A stretch of DNA of 64,000 nt from Akebia trifoliata (taxonomy: Eukaryota > Streptophyta > Magnoliopsida > Ranunculales > Lardizabalaceae). This document shows positions 1-13,182 of the stretch, in pieces (the stretch's first letter is position 1; each line of letters opens with the position of its first letter). The notes under the pieces are model-generated. The model was not told the origin of the DNA. It ran no database searches and saw only the letters and a program-made list of their open reading frames with translations. The stretch is from positions 33,849,756 through 33,913,755 of the forward strand of contig CM030715.1 of NCBI GenBank assembly GCA_017979445.1, written 5' to 3'. Position numbers and translations under genes: made by a program.

Positions 1-41
1 TTAAAGAAACTTTCACGTTTCGTAGAGATTAGGCTTTTGAG

Positions 42-3000
42 ATGAGTTTGATATCCCCTTCAGTTGGAATTTGTGGAGGAGGAGAAAATAGGGCCTTTGT
101 ATCAAGATCACACATTTGTTTCGGCAAGGAATTCTTTGGCAGTAATCTCCTTAGGAGTTATCTTAAAGGGATTAATGGAGTTGGGTTGGAGGGTATCGAA
201 CGCTCTAGGATTAGAAGCCGGTGCAGATTTTGCATTCTTGCTCAGATTAAGAAGGGGAGGAGGCATGACTACCCGTGGCCCGATGATATCGATCCAAATA
301 TCGAAGGTGGACACTTGACCTACTTGTCTTATTTCAAACCCCTATCAGAGAAACCCAAACAGGTGACACTTGCCTTTGAGAAACCGCTGATTGATCTGGA
401 GAAAAAGATCGTTGAGGTGAGTTGCTTTCGGGATGTTAATTATACTTCATTTTGTGAATTAATGTGACTAAAACTGCCAAAATCATAAAATGTGTCCGTG
501 GGGATATCCTGAGGATAACCAATTTTCATCAATATGAGATTCAATTGCTATCAAAGTTAACTTGATTCGATTGGCTACTTTGTTGTAAGATAACTAATAT
601 GCATGATATCCCGACAACATTCTTATTAGCAAATCACGTGCGGTCAAAATAAAGTTAATTTTGTCCCATCAGCATTTTTTGTTAGAACCATCATCAATTA
701 TTGTGTGACCTGGTTTCTACCAGAAGAATGAAAGAAAATGCTGATGTGGCAAGAGAAACTTTTTCCTAACAATGTGCAGAAGTCACTCGTTAGAAAGCTG
801 TTGGACATTTAAAATCTCATCTCAAGTTATCTCGATCAGGAGAAAACTAAGAATATCAATTGACATAATTCCAGAGACATTCCCTGATGCAAAGAAACTT
901 TCAACAATTGGTATCATACATGTAAAAATTATATTTCATTTCCCGGATCAAATTGTCAAAGGAATGTGCAGTACAATAAGCTAATGGATCCAAGTGGCTA
1001 ATTTCCTACCCCACTCTGCATAATTTTATAATAGTGGATTTCATAATTTTTGTGCTTGTGATGTGTTTCATTTTTGTTCATCATAATCATGTTATGGTCC
1101 TAGGATCACATTTTTCTCTTTGTTGCAGTTCCTTTTAGCTACTAATACTAATTCAATTTCTAAACCAAACTAGTATTAGAGACCTTATGGTGATTGTGGA
1201 CCATGTTTTTAGTTGATTGATTTAGTATTGGACTTCTTTGTAATTTAGATTTGGTTTTTTAATCAAATATCTTTATTACAGATACGTAGAATGGCTGATG
1301 AAACTGGTCTGGATTTCAGCAGTCAAATTGGTTCTTTGGAAAACAAGTATCAACAGGTATTTTCGACAAGGTTCTGTTCTATATTGTATATTATTACTTA
1401 CTAGAAGTAAGAAAAAAATTATTTTCTTATATTTATCTTTCTGAATGTGAATGGTAGTTGGAAATTAGAACTAGGAAAAGTAGATAGAGTCCTGCTTAAT
1501 CGAGCACTCTCTAATCTGAATATGATTTATAAATTTAATACAAATTGCAAAGATTTAAAGGGGGTGGAGTCGTATGAACCTTGGCATAATTCACTATTTT
1601 ACTTCTCCTAAGAGCCATTTGTATTGGGAGTAAATTAGTTTTTCCCTTTTCTTATGTTATTTTTATGTAGCTGTAGTTGTTTATCGTGTACAATAATATC
1701 AGTACAACACTTTTGAGTTTGAGGAGAGATTTGTCTATGGCTTATCTACATCGTGGGCTCAATGATTTTCTCCCAAAATCCGAGAAAAGAAACATTTGCC
1801 ATGACAGATAACACATTTAACTTCTATATTTTTATCCAGAAGTCTGAAATAAATATGCATAACAAAAGGAGCATATAACAACTCTATGACCCAATGCAAT
1901 GGAAGTTCAACGCTCAAACTGTCCCACTATTATCTTCTAATCTGCACAATGACAAGTGGCTGTTGTGGCTCTGCAGTTCATGTGACTGATTTGAGATTTC
2001 CTCAATTTGAGTTTTTCAGGCTCTGAAAGATTTATACACACATTTGACCCCCATACAACGCCTGAATGTTGCTCGTCATCCTAACAGACCGACCGTTCTT
2101 GACCATATACTAAACATGACAGAGAAGGTAATTTCGCACATCGTTGATAGTTGCATTCAATAATGGCTAGCTAATGTAATTCTGTTACTCCTCATTCTTT
2201 ATTTCTCAAAGTGGGTGGAGCTCCATGGAGATCGTAAAGGCTATGATGATCCGGCCATTGTGACTGGTATCGGTACCATAGATGGTAAAACCTACGTGTT
2301 CATAGGCCATCAGAAAGGTAGGAACACAAAGGAGAACATCGCGCGCAACTTTGGAATGCCTACTCCTCATGGGTATGTTTCTGCAGATCTGTTTAAACAT
2401 GCATAGGACCATCAGTTGGATAGTCAAAAATTTCTCCTAAATTTTTAAGGTCAAATTTTTAGGATGATAAAACTGGGCTTCTCTGCTTGTAATTTGTTCA
2501 ATCTATTTGAGTTGGGTTTTATTTGTTCTTTCTCAACATATGACGGATTTCAATCCAGTCCCAAACTGGTTGTTGCTTGGGTTTTATGGGCTATAAAATG
2601 AAATAATTGCCTGCCTTGTGCCCTGCTTTTGGTTTTGCTGGGAAAAAACTGTTGTGTAAATGTCTTGTATTCTGTTGGCGCTAGGCAGAGTTGCGGGGGT
2701 GACAGGGGGCAGTGCCCCCGGCCCAAATTTTTTAGGTTTACGAAAAGGGAAATTGTGTAATATTTTCTTAAGGGTTTTCTATTGTTTGGGGGGTTTCTGT
2801 TATTGGGTAGTTAGATGCATTTAGCAACTCTTGGTCTTATAAATAGAGATCTCTAGGGCTGTAAAATTTAAGATAAAATAGTGATTGTTCTTGATCTGAT
2901 CCGTGAACGTAGGCACACTGACGAACCACATAAATCTTTGTGTTTGTGCTATTTTTGTCTTCTTTGCTGTTTCGTTTTTTCACAAAAACAACTGATCTCA

Positions 3001-6000
3001 TTGAGGGAATTGGCTGCTGGACAGCTATCGGAAGGCTCTGCGTATGATGGAATATGCTGATCTTCATGGTTTTCCCGTCATTACATTCATTGACACACCA
3101 GGGGCTTTTGCTGATCTCAAATCTGAGGAACTTGGTCAAGTTTGTATCCAACCATTCTTCTTATGTTACCGGTGTTCCTGTGCATTGTTAATTGTGCACC
3201 GGAATGAATACATATGGTCTAGTGTACTATATGCAGGGGGAAGCAATAGCCTACAATCTGCGGACTATGTTTGGCTTGAAAGTTCCAATTGTTGCTGTTG
3301 TAACCGGTGAAGGTGGCTCTGGTGGTGCTCTTGCTATTGGCTGTGGCAATAAACTGTTCATGCTGGAGAATTCTGCGTTTTATGTTGCCAGGTAGTCTTC
3401 AATCCTATTTATATCCTGTTCCATAATCTTGTCGAAAACTCCAAATTTCAAGAAAAAGTACACGAATTTTGAAATTAGTCTTGCTCATTCAATTATGGGT
3501 TATTTCTTTACAGTGAATAGTTTGTTATGCATTGTAAATTGTGCACTTACAATTTATGAGCATAAATTCATTCCATTTTGTATGAAAAATTGTTATTGAT
3601 TCTCCTGATCCTTGTTTTGAGGCAACCAAATGAAACAACTTAGTAAGAAAATGTTGGTTTCTAACTCAAACTGAACACTTTAATTATTTATGCTCATCGG
3701 TTTATTAAGCGGCTTTTCTTAAATTGTTCCTCTTAGTTTCCCATATTATTTTATGTCATGGTTTCTTGTAGTATTTTCTTTTGACTGCTGTCTATTGTTA
3801 CTTGTGAGCAGTCCTGAAGCATGTGCTGCGATCTTGTGGAAGTCCTCCGAAGCAGCACCCAAGGTATTTGGTTCATCATTCATCTGATTATTGGGCTCCC
3901 TAGAGTGAGACTCGTATTTATTGAGACTCCGCATTGTTATGAACATGCTTAGGCAGCTGAGAAACTAAGAATAACAGCTGTAGAGCATTACAAACTCGGA
4001 ATTGCTGATGGAATCATTCCTGTAAGTATCTTTTGTCTTGCATTATGTTTTACCAATCTGTTAGTGTTCTCAAAATGGGACACGGCTGGAATTACGGATT
4101 CAAAAAATTCAATGGTGTCTGTCCATTTCATTTTAATTTTGTTTATTTTAATGTTATTATATAATTAATCACAGGAACCTCTTGGCGGTGCGCACAAAGA
4201 TCCTGCTTGGACTTCTCAGCAAATAAAGCTTGCCATCACAAAGGCCATGGAGGTAACATGTTTCCACATTCAGATAGTTTTGTTTACTTTCATGCCCCAT
4301 CTCACTGGGCTACACCATTCTATTTGATAGATATTCATTGTCTACGCCTTACCCAGTTACTATGGTCAGCAACATGAATCGTATTTTACCACTCAAGTAT
4401 TAGAGTATTAATCGATACATTGTATTAAGGTGTATGTAGATGCACCTTAATACAATAATACTCTAATATTAAGTATAGCATGGACCATATCTTCAGTCAA
4501 GTCATCTTTTCTTGCTACTTTCATCCAAGAAATTCTCAGTCTTCCTCCTGTCCTTTTAGAGTCCTCTACTTGTACCAAAGCATTACTTCTCATCGGTGTT
4601 GTTATTGGTTGTGTTTTTTGGCATACCATGTTTACCAACCGACTACTCCAAAAGACTGATCTGTTGGAGAGGGTGAGAAGTATGAATATAAGAGTGTCAC
4701 GGGGCTTAAGTGGGATATGACACACCCGAGGGTGGAGGAAAATATACACTCAACATATAGTGACTAATTCTCTTACTCCTAAACATTCTAACAAGAGTCC
4801 CATAATCCCTTGACTTCAGTTTTCAAGAAAACATCCATTCAAATGATTTGAAAGGTTTTCAATTGTTACTGATGAAACAGTTCTTTTTACTCTTGTTTTT
4901 GTTATTTACATGGGTTTTGTCCAGTTTGATCTACTTGTCTAAAAAGTGGTATGCTTTCTTGAAATTCTACTTTTTGAATTTTTATTGGATATAATATTTT
5001 GGAGACTTTAAATTCATGGTGAAAATTTTTATTGTGAATGAGTGCTCAGTCGAGGTTTGTGTTGATCAGGTTCTTGGATTTTGTTCTAAAATGACTTATC
5101 ACCCATAAGTCTGTAACCCAGAAAAACACTTTTTAACGATTATTTTGTTTTACAAGTCTAAAACTGAAAGCAATCCGATAATAAACCCAGGAGCTGACCA
5201 AGATGGATACAAAGGAGTTGCTCCACCACCGTATGCTCAAATTCCGAACTATCGGAGGCATTAGCGAAGGTCTCCCAGTGGACCCAGAGAGGAAACACAA
5301 CATGAAGTCATCTGACATTGACACGTTACCAACAATTTCTGGTATAGATTCTGAGATTCAGAGCCTCAAGAAGAAGATTCTAGAATCGAAAGGACCATCA
5401 GATCCAATCACCAATGAGACAATCGAGAAACTCAGGAAAGGTGTAGACCAGGAGATAACCAATGCTTTCAACTCCATGGGTTTGCAAGAGAAACTAGAAT
5501 CCTTGAAGATGGAGTTATCCAAAGAATCAGATAGCCATCCTAATCAACCTCTGAACTCCAAGTTGAAGGAAAAAGTGGAGAAGCTAATTCATGAATTTAA
5601 CCGTAACGTGTCAACACCTGGGGCCTATCTTGGGCTAAAACAGAAGCTCAGAAAGTTGAACTTGGTTAACAAGATGATTGAGCAGAAGCAGAAAAGTGAT
5701 AGACTAAAGGCAGAAATCAACCAGAAATTCCAAATGGAGATAAAGGAAAAGATGGAAGCTTTGAAAAATGTGGAGGAAAAATTAGCTAAAGGAGAACAGT
5801 TGGACAAAAATGTTGCAGATGAAGTGGAGAGAGTAAAGGAAGAGCTGAAGGAAGTACTGAAGTCGGCCAATTTGGAGATTGTGGGAGTGAGTAAGAGAAA
5901 GATTGAGACTTCCCAGACAGATTTGGAAGAGAAGATAGTAAGGGAGGCGAACGAAGAGATTATCAAAGAGGTTGATAGAGTAGTAAATATGGCGGGCTTA

Positions 6001-6219
6001 AGTGATAAAATGGAGGAGTTGAGAGGGGAGATTGTGAAGGGCTTAAATCCAGAGAGAGTAAACAAGTTGGAAGCAGAGATTAAGGAGCAGATTGTAGCTG
6101 GAATGGATTTAACAACATTGAAGGAAAAGTTTGAGAATCTAAGAGTGGAGGTGGCATCGTTGCCACCGTTGGAGACAGTTACTGAAGGTAATATGGGAAT
6201 TGATAATGGTAGACGATGA
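42..6219 (+). CDS. CAC3: Plastid acetyl-CoA carboxylase carboxyltransferase subunit alpha (10 exons, 738 aa)
   Basis: Alpha subunit of the carboxyltransferase of heteromeric plastid acetyl-CoA carboxylase. With the plastid-encoded beta subunit (accD) it moves the carboxyl group from carboxybiotin to acetyl-CoA, giving malonyl-CoA for fatty-acid synthesis. Exons by GT/AG borders and unbroken phase: 42-416, 1282-1356, 2020-2127, 2212-2372, 3025-3139, 3237-3391, 3812-3863, 3953-4021, 4175-4252, 5191-6219. The first ~65 residues are Ser/Arg-rich and acid-poor, as in a chloroplast transit peptide; [11 protein letters not shown] follows. The crotonase-type core shows [48 protein letters not shown], the oxyanion-hole segment [15 protein letters not shown] and [11 protein letters not shown]. 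The last exon adds about 300 charged, coiled-coil-rich residues, as in plant CAC3 but absent from bacterial AccA. Arabidopsis CAC3 is slightly longer (about 770 aa). No frameshift. The 5' UTR is cut by the window edge; the next gene starts ~4 kb away. Confidence 0.96.
4400..4466. repeat. Perfect-arm hairpin in CAC3 intron 9
   Basis: Positions 4419-4432 and 4443-4456 are perfect 14-nt inverted copies (ATTGTATTAAGGTG) around a 10-nt loop. The pairing resumes for ten more bases between 4400-4409 and 4457-4466, with an 8-nt bulge on the left arm. It sits in the 938-bp ninth intron and is probably a small foldback or MITE relic. Confidence 0.7.
4486..4620 (-). mobile_element. Degenerate retroelement coding fragment in CAC3 intron 9
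   Basis: On the minus strand a short open stretch reads [19 protein letters not shown] then [10 protein letters not shown]. This resembles the 'QVEG-KRGRGRPK-TW-EV-KDL' tail common at the end of degenerate plant non-LTR retroelement ORFs. Only this motif survives and no ends are visible. The match is by memory of the pattern, so the class is uncertain. Confidence 0.4.
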
Positions 6220-8215
6220 GAGTGTAACTTTAAAGGTTTGATGAATGAGGTTTTGGGTTTTTTTTTTTTTTTTTTAAATGTATTTGTTTTAGTACTTGGT
6301 GGTGGTGGTGTTTAATGTAATTGATTTAGTTCATGATGAGTTAGGACTTGTGATTAAGATGGGCTAGGGATATTTTTTTATACTTAAAGGTGCATTTTCT
6401 GCATGTTTTGAGGAAAATTGTATTCTTTTAGAAAAAAAAACTCTGTTTGAGATAAATTTAGAGAGCTTTTATCGTCACACTATTTTCTTTTAGCACACAA
6501 ACTGATGAAATTATGTATCTCTCACATGCAATAAGAACATGGTCATAAAAATAATAATAAAAAAAGGTTGGTTGTGGGGATTGGGGAGGGATTGAAAGGG
6601 GAATTTCACAATTTTCAGCAAACATTTTGGTAAATCACGTTGTCGTTTTACAAAAAAGTAGTTGGTGTGGTAATGTACCCTCATGGTTTCATCTGAATGG
6701 CCAAACGAAATTAGAATTGATCCGACTGAACTAAAGAAATCTGAAATGTCTGATGTAATACAAATCACGCATGGAAATCTATCATCAAATACTGATTCAA
6801 ACTAATTTAAGGTGAACATTTTTTTCCCAAGTAGTAGAGCTTTCATAGGAATGGCTCTTGAGGTGGAATCTATAAAGTTAAAAAACCTTTTTTGTTGGGG
6901 AGACTTGATGATGGCTTTTGAGGGGACGAAGCCAAGCAACCTTTAGTGCTTCGGCCCCCATTTGTTGTCTATTTTCGTTGGGCCAAAGCCATTACCCAAT
7001 GTGGGAAAGAAGTCCTCGCCTCCATTTATTTAGAGATAATAATGCGAAAGATTCCAAATTCAAGATCCAAGATGACAAAAGAATAAAGGATTGTTGGTCT
7101 ACTTTTGAGATTTAGCACATCGAATGAGTGGCCAAGAATTGGACAGATCGAATTGACTCGATAGTCCAATAATTTGATGGCAGGTGATTGTGGCATATTA
7201 TGCATTCAACTTCTCGATCTCCTTTTCCAAATCCTGTTGATCTGAAATGTTGGTTTTCTTGGGTAGTTTAATGAGCGCATTTCTTTGGGTAGTTTGAAAA
7301 TGTGTTAGCTCCAATGGATAGTAAACTAGGGAAAAAAATCTAAAAATTGATTGAGATGGATTAATCACGTGTAACAAAAACCTGCAACAACTTCAATTAG
7401 AATGAACTTGAAAGTAAAATGTTTTAAAATGGTAAAAAAATCATAAAGGGTGAGAATTGTAAAGCGAGAATGGATATGAATGTATTTAATGAAAGAAATT
7501 GAGAAAATTGATAATTTACTATTAACCCCAAAATCAATTAGTATTAGGAAAGACATCTTCTAGTATTATATGAGAGTCATGGGAGACAAGTGGGATACGT
7601 CACTATTTGAGAGTGGAAGAAAATTAACACTCAACAAAAATTAGATTAATTTAGTTGGATTGGACCTAAATTTTTAGATCGAGGCTTTGACAATGATGAT
7701 GATGAAAACAAGGAGAAGCTATGTATTCATACCGTTCACTTCGAAAGCTGAAAAGCTTAAAGGGTTACAATGAAAAAGTTGTTACGAGATTTGAGGCAAT
7801 AACGAAAAGCTATTTGTAAAAAATTAGGAGTATGAGGGGGACTTGGAGATGAAGTTATCCCTTATTTTTGTAAAGGATAAAGGAAAGTAAGGTGGATGGA
7901 AAAAAGCTTAGAGAATCAAAGGGTTAAAATGTGTGGCCCAAAAAGATGAGAAAGTCAATTTCATTTCTTATATCTTTCTTTTGTCATTTCATTTCAACTA
8001 TTGCTTTGTTAAGGGATTTGTATCTAATAGGAATCCTAGGCTACAAATTTTACTTCATTGAATCAATGCTTCATGGCACAGCCAAACCCAACCATAAGTT
8101 ATCTCCTTATTACCTTTTAAAGTAAAAAAATCATTATGTTACTTTTTAAGGGTATTGTCATGCGAAGGTTAATATGAAATCACTTTCAATGATAGAAGAT
8201 ATGGTTCTAGGTAAG
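6220..8215. other. CAC3 3' UTR and intergenic DNA
   Basis: The CAC3 3' UTR probably occupies the first 200 bases; no clear AATAAA was seen there. The rest is AT-rich and lacks any ORF with recognisable protein content. A piece near 7580-7640 (AGTGGGATA, then a GTGGAAGAAAA-type run and ACACTCAACA) echoes 4700-4757 in CAC3 intron 9, hinting at a shared repeat. Confidence 0.5.
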
Positions 8216-8229
8216 ATTGAAACCACTTT

Positions 8230-8231
<2 letters not shown>

Positions 8232-8288
<57 letters not shown>
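8232..8288. repeat. (TA)n microsatellite
   Basis: An uninterrupted AT dinucleotide run of about 57 bases. It lies directly against the 3' end of the minus-strand SINE-like sequence that follows and may be its expanded tail. Confidence 0.95.
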
Positions 8289-8295
<7 letters not shown>

Positions 8296-8521
8296 TTACT
8301 TATGGTGAGTATCCATGCCCTTCGGATGAAACTAATCTCACGGTCACACGCAACACTCTCTCAGAAAGTCCTACATGCAATTGGTTGAGTCGAGGGTCAA
8401 TCGGACCCTGGAGGGTTGCCCCAAGGAATTCATTTGCTTCGTGGGGTTTCGAACACTTTACCTACCCTTCCTAAGGAGCTTATCAAGGCTCGGCTTGCCA
8501 CTATCTTTGGGATATGACTCC
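8289..8521 (-). mobile_element. Probable tRNA-derived SINE, minus strand
   Basis: Read on the minus strand, the block starts near TAGTGGCAAGCCG (box-A-like). About 50 nt further it has GTGTTCGAAACCCC, close to the pol III box B consensus GGTTCGANNCC. It ends with GATTAGTTTCATCC followed by the AT microsatellite. About 230 bp and higher in GC than its surroundings. The box spacing is longer than in a typical tRNA gene and no target-site duplication was found. Confidence 0.5.
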
Positions 8522-8964
8522 AATGATGATGATGAAAGTTAACAAAACCTAATTCAAGTAGTCTTCTCGTTTTTATTCTGAGTAGGCTTCCATTGTTGAT
8601 CCCAAGAGGGTTCCATAAGTTGACACCTAATGTAAACATAATGTTAAAATCCTTAACAATACCAAGTACATAGGTTCTAACTTGTGCCAAGGTATTGTAC
8701 AAGGGTTAGGATAGAGTTAAATGGTGAAATAGGATAAATGCTATCAATCACAATGATTAAGACATAAATGTTGACTATGAAATGTGTGCACAAACAAAAC
8801 TCACCCTTAAAAATAAAGATCAAGCTTTAAATATAGGTGAAATCACTTGATGCATCATGGTTGCATTGCCATGTGTATTACTTATGTGCTGGACACTTAT
8901 TTGGTTAATTGTAGGTTTAAAAAAATGCACCTTAAGTCCATAAGAAAAATTGGAGTAATAAAGA

Positions 8965-9125
8965 AGAAAAAGGAAAAAAAGTAAAATGCAACCACACACA
9001 CCTACGAACACAAAGATTTTACATGATTCTTTCAAGATTTGAGGTATATTCTTTCACTGAAAAATAAAATATTAAAAATATATATATATAATTAGGGTTT
9101 TACATAATACCAATATAATGATTTG
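8965..9125 (+). repeat. Dispersed repeat family R1, copy 1
   Basis: Contains the family signature: AACCACACACA, then AAAGATTTTACATG-type text, GGTA, CTTTCACTGAAAA, an AT run and AATTAGGGTTTTACATAATACC. The same order occurs near 28885-29150, 39405-39545 and 39663-39990. Probably part of a high-copy LTR retrotransposon or other TE, but no ends were resolved. Confidence 0.6.
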
Positions 9126-10165
9126 TTTTGATGAATTCAAACCAAAAAAATCATCTTTGACCAAATTTCATCAAAAAACAAAATAAAAAAAATTTATTTT
9201 TACATACGTCTTTAAAATATTGAAAATGATTTATTCTTCCTTCTCAAATCTTTTACATCGGGATGGAGTTTTTGAAATTTGATTGAGACGCTGAAAATTC
9301 AAATTTTTTATTACTACGAAGATGATGTGTTTGAACAATTAGGGCACATTCAGAGCTTCAATCAAGAGACATGTGGGGAGTGAGGTTCAAGGGTTGATTA
9401 GAAATAATATTTTTACTAACTGAACTGTTAAGAGAAGCCCCAAAACGGAAGGACTAATCAGAAAGAAATCCTTCCACCAAATTCTTTTAAGTAATTTTCC
9501 AAGATTATATTCAGTCCTTACTATTGCATTTCCCAATGAAACGTGTTCAAAGTATCGGCTAACGTCCAGCGGACTGACGTTTTGACACGCGTCATGGAAG
9601 CGACATTTGCTCTTAAAAGAAGAAGGGAGGTTTCTCTAAATTAAAACAGTAGAAATGGGGTTTATGTAAATAAATAAAGTTTAGAGACGTTTTAAACATT
9701 ATGATAAAAACATGGTACTTTTTGGCAATTTAAACCATTATTCACCATCAGTAATCGATGATGCCCTATAAGAATTAATAACCTTTCCCAAAGAAAAAAA
9801 AAGACCCCTCTTTCCTGAACTTTGCCTCTCTATGTAACTAGGGCACCAAATTAGATCCTCACTCACTCACCTAAGAAATCTATAATCTTTTTCTGCTCTT
9901 CAGATCTTGTGAAACCGAATCTTTCTCCAATCATTCTCGTCTCCTTTTCTCTATATTAGTTCTTGATTCACTTTATTTTCTGTATTTCTTTACGATTTGG
10001 GCGTGAAAGATTTTAACAGAGCGAAAAAAGTGATTTTTCCTCATTTTTTCTCTGATCCAATCTTTCTTCTCTAATTTATTGAGAGTCCGTGATTTTGTAT
10101 ATCCGTGTATTTATCTTCGTTTTGCTAAAATCGAAACTTTTCATTTGGTTTGACCAATCGTTCTG
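9126..10165 (+). promoter_or_regulatory. Upstream region and 5' leader of the DEAD-box helicase gene
   Basis: No ORF of note. From about 9780 the sequence becomes rich in CT tracts (for example CTCACTCACTCACC and TTTCTCCAATC), typical of a plant 5' leader, and runs to the start codon at 10166. A leader intron is possible. No unambiguous TATA box was assigned. Confidence 0.45.
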
Positions 10166-12113
10166 ATGAATACGAGAGGTAGGTATCCTCCTGGCATCGG
10201 TAACAGTCGTGGGGGATATGTTAATTCAAACCCTAATTTTCAACCCAGGAACCCTCAACATCAATACGTGCAGAGGAATCCTGTGCAGCTGCAACAGCAA
10301 CAGCAGCAGCAGACTCATCACCAACAGCAGCAACAATGGCTGAGAAGGAATCCAATAGGGATTGATTCCAATGCAAATGAAGTTGAGAAAACAGTACAGT
10401 CGGAATCTACGACCGTTGATTCGAGGTAGGGTTTCTAGTGTTGCAACGTTTCTTTGTTCTCTGTTCTGTTTGTTATTATTCATGTTTTTTTGGGAGTTTA
10501 GATCTCTATTGGGTTGTTTAGTATAAATGTGAAAAAAAGTTAATTTTATTGGAAAGAGAAGAGAAAAGCCCTTTTTCAGATGAAAACTGAGTTAAAAGTT
10601 TTGTATATGTTGAGCTAGCATTTGTTGGTTGAAATTGCTTTTGTGAAAATTTGTGCCCAGAATTAGTGGAAATTCAGAAGAGTGGAACTGGACTAAAACC
10701 ATTTTAAGTTCAGAACAAAATGGGCATGAAGTAAGCTCAGAGGTTTGATATGGTGATCTCAAAATGTTAGATTGGATGCATCCGTGTGATAATTAATGTG
10801 TTGATAATTGAAACTTAATAGACAAAAAATAGATAGGATTTTATTTTGAGACATTAGGATTTTTGATAATTGACGACAAATTTAAATTTAAGATGATGTG
10901 ATATGCCAATGTTGCGTGATTGCCACTCTGGTAAATATATATTAAATGGAAATCATATTCTAGGTGATTAAGGAAAAAAAAGAACAAGAAAGACAACAGA
11001 GGTGAAAAATTGAAGTTTTGTGTAGGAAAAATTCTTAGATTTATATTTTATACAAATAATAAAAAAAAAAAATTTCAAAACCTGGTAAGTCAGAGAGACT
11101 CGCCTATTGATCTTGTGCATTGATGGATGGGTGAAGGCCCACATCCTTGTGATTACAAAGAACAATCTCATTAAAAACTTTTCCCTATTTCTTTTTGAGT
11201 CTCTCTGTGTAATGTTATGAAGGCACATAAGGAACATGGAAGGCTTGTTCTTTTGTTGTGTTGCGCAGCCCATGCCAGCTTCCAAAAGAGAATATTTAAA
11301 TTTTTTGGTAGATGAAGATAGAGTAATTACATTGTCATGTATTTTAACCTTTTCTCATCACCAGTACCATCTACAAGCTTTCAACCGATCTCATTTTTTT
11401 TCTTTATTTTTTCCCTCTTGTTCTCTTTTAGTTCTCAAGATTGGAAGGCACAGCTAAAAATACCACCAAGTGATACACGCTACAGGACAGAGGTATGTCC
11501 AAATGGTACTCTTACTTTATGTGCATGACTTTATATTCATGAAATTGAAGTTATGAATCTTTCAACAGTGGCATCTGATCAATTAACATTATCAAAGAAC
11601 TTATGTGGTACTTATTTGGGCAAATAAAGGTGGAAAACAATTCTAGCGATGAGTTGGAGAGGTTTATTATTTATCCAACTAAAATAGATCCACAACTCAT
11701 GAAGCATTATGGTACCCTATATCCTCCACATTAAACTAAACATCCTTTTGAGCGAGTGAGGGAACCTCTGAACCCCTAAAACCAAGGTGTCTTGGCTGGG
11801 ACACTCAGAGACAAACTACACTTTTAGCCTAGTTAAATGATTATTTTCTTCTTGCTTTGCACCCTGCTACTGACACAGCCAGTCTGGAAACCCAGATTCT
11901 TTTTGTGTTTTTGAAATGATATCTTATATAAAAAAAAGAAATATCCACTTGCTTATTTCACCAGCTCTCAGGAAATTATAATGGTTGTTTTTTTTTTGGT
12001 TGGGGGTGGGGAAGGTTGAGCTCCGTAGCTGACACGGCAATGTACACAGCCTTGACTTACAAGTTTGACCTAGACTGGCCTAAAGATCAAAGGTTCATGA
12101 ATTTCTAACGTGG

Positions 12114-12525
12114 CTTATCTTGACATGGATTTTGATGTGTGGATGTGGAGCCCACATGGATTTGAGTGGATATTTTTGGCGAGGATGGTTCTCTCCAGAG
12201 ATATCTTTCTCACAAAAACTCGGCCCATTCTGACATCTCTACCCTATGAAGAATGGGTTACAAATTGGAAAGTTTTGGATTGTCTGTTTCATGTTACTTG
12301 GGTGCACCTTTGATAGGCTCAGAATTTCTGACATGGATTTTGATGTGTGCATGAGGAGCTCACATGAAGAAGGCCTGTTTTTTTGGTGATGATGATTTCC
12401 TCTCCATGGAAGTCTTCCTCATGAAAGTTGTCCCATTCTGACATTTTGTAGCCCTGTGAAAAGTGGAATGGATTGTAAGTTCACATTAACTTGATGTGCA
12501 CATTTGATTGGATTAGAAATTTTGG
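12114..12525 (+). repeat. Imperfect tandem duplication, ~208-bp unit, helicase intron 2
   Basis: Two adjacent copies offset by 208 bp. Both carry GACATGGATTTTGATGTGTG (12122 and 12330), then a CCCATTCTGACAT segment, an AGTGGAATGG/AATGGGTTAC stretch and a TGTGCAC/GGTGCAC end. Divergence is roughly a quarter of positions, so the duplication is old. It is not coding. Confidence 0.7.
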
Positions 12526-13122
12526 ATTGTTTTTTGTTTGAGGATGATGATAAGTATGAAAAATCTATTTTGGAGGGCCCTTGATTTTATGTTCTAATTA
12601 TTTATTTCACTGAGTTTGATTCAAATGACGAAGTATATCTGAGTCATGGAATTTCCATTGTACTTGGACCTTATTTATGGAGTTGGGGCGGCATTTTATA
12701 CCCCTTTTTAGTATACATGTCCTGATTTAATATTTTCTGCTTTCTTTCCAGGATGTGACTGCCACAAAAGGAATGAATTTGAGGACTATTTTCTGAAACG
12801 TGAGTTGCTTATGGGAATATATGAGAAGGGGTTTGAAAGACCATCTCCCATCCAGGAAGAAAGCATTCCAATTGCTCTAACTGGAAGTGATATTCTTGCT
12901 AGAGCTAAAAATGGGACAGGGAAGACTGCTGCATTTTGCATTCCTGCATTAGAAAGAATTGATCAAGATAACAATGTCATTCAAGGTTCTGATCTTCACT
13001 ATCTCGTTGCCATTGCTTATGTAGAGCTCATTTAGTCAGTAAGAAATATTGAGATAGTTGCATAGAATTAGACGTGTATGATAAAGTGCTTGGTAGTATC
13101 TGCTGTCATCTGGAACAAGTGT

Positions 13123-13182
13123 TCTAATTGCTTCAACTGGAAGTGATATTCTTTCTTTCTGGAGCTAAAAATGGAATGGGGA
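13123..13182 (+). repeat. Partial duplicate of helicase exon 3 inside intron 3
   Basis: About 60 bp match exon 3 positions 12868-12920, including AACTGGAAGTGATATTCTT and GAGCTAAAAATGG. A 4-nt insertion and several substitutions are present, and the Walker A lysine region is altered. It lies about 250 bp downstream of the real exon, has no usable open frame and is unlikely to be spliced in. Confidence 0.65.

Noticed and set aside
2206..3310. Separate small ORFs over the CAC3 exons, including one reading intron 5
   Set aside because: They are exon pieces or read-through into introns; the spliced model is in phase throughout.
8217..8474. 85-codon ORF with a long Ile-Tyr repeat
   Set aside because: It is translation of the (TA)n microsatellite plus the SINE-like sequence; the same artefact appears at 17285-17623 and 63691-63882.
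10226..10483. Minus-strand ORF over helicase exon 1
   Set aside because: It is the shadow of the CAG-rich poly-Gln coding exon, giving a Leu-rich antisense peptide.
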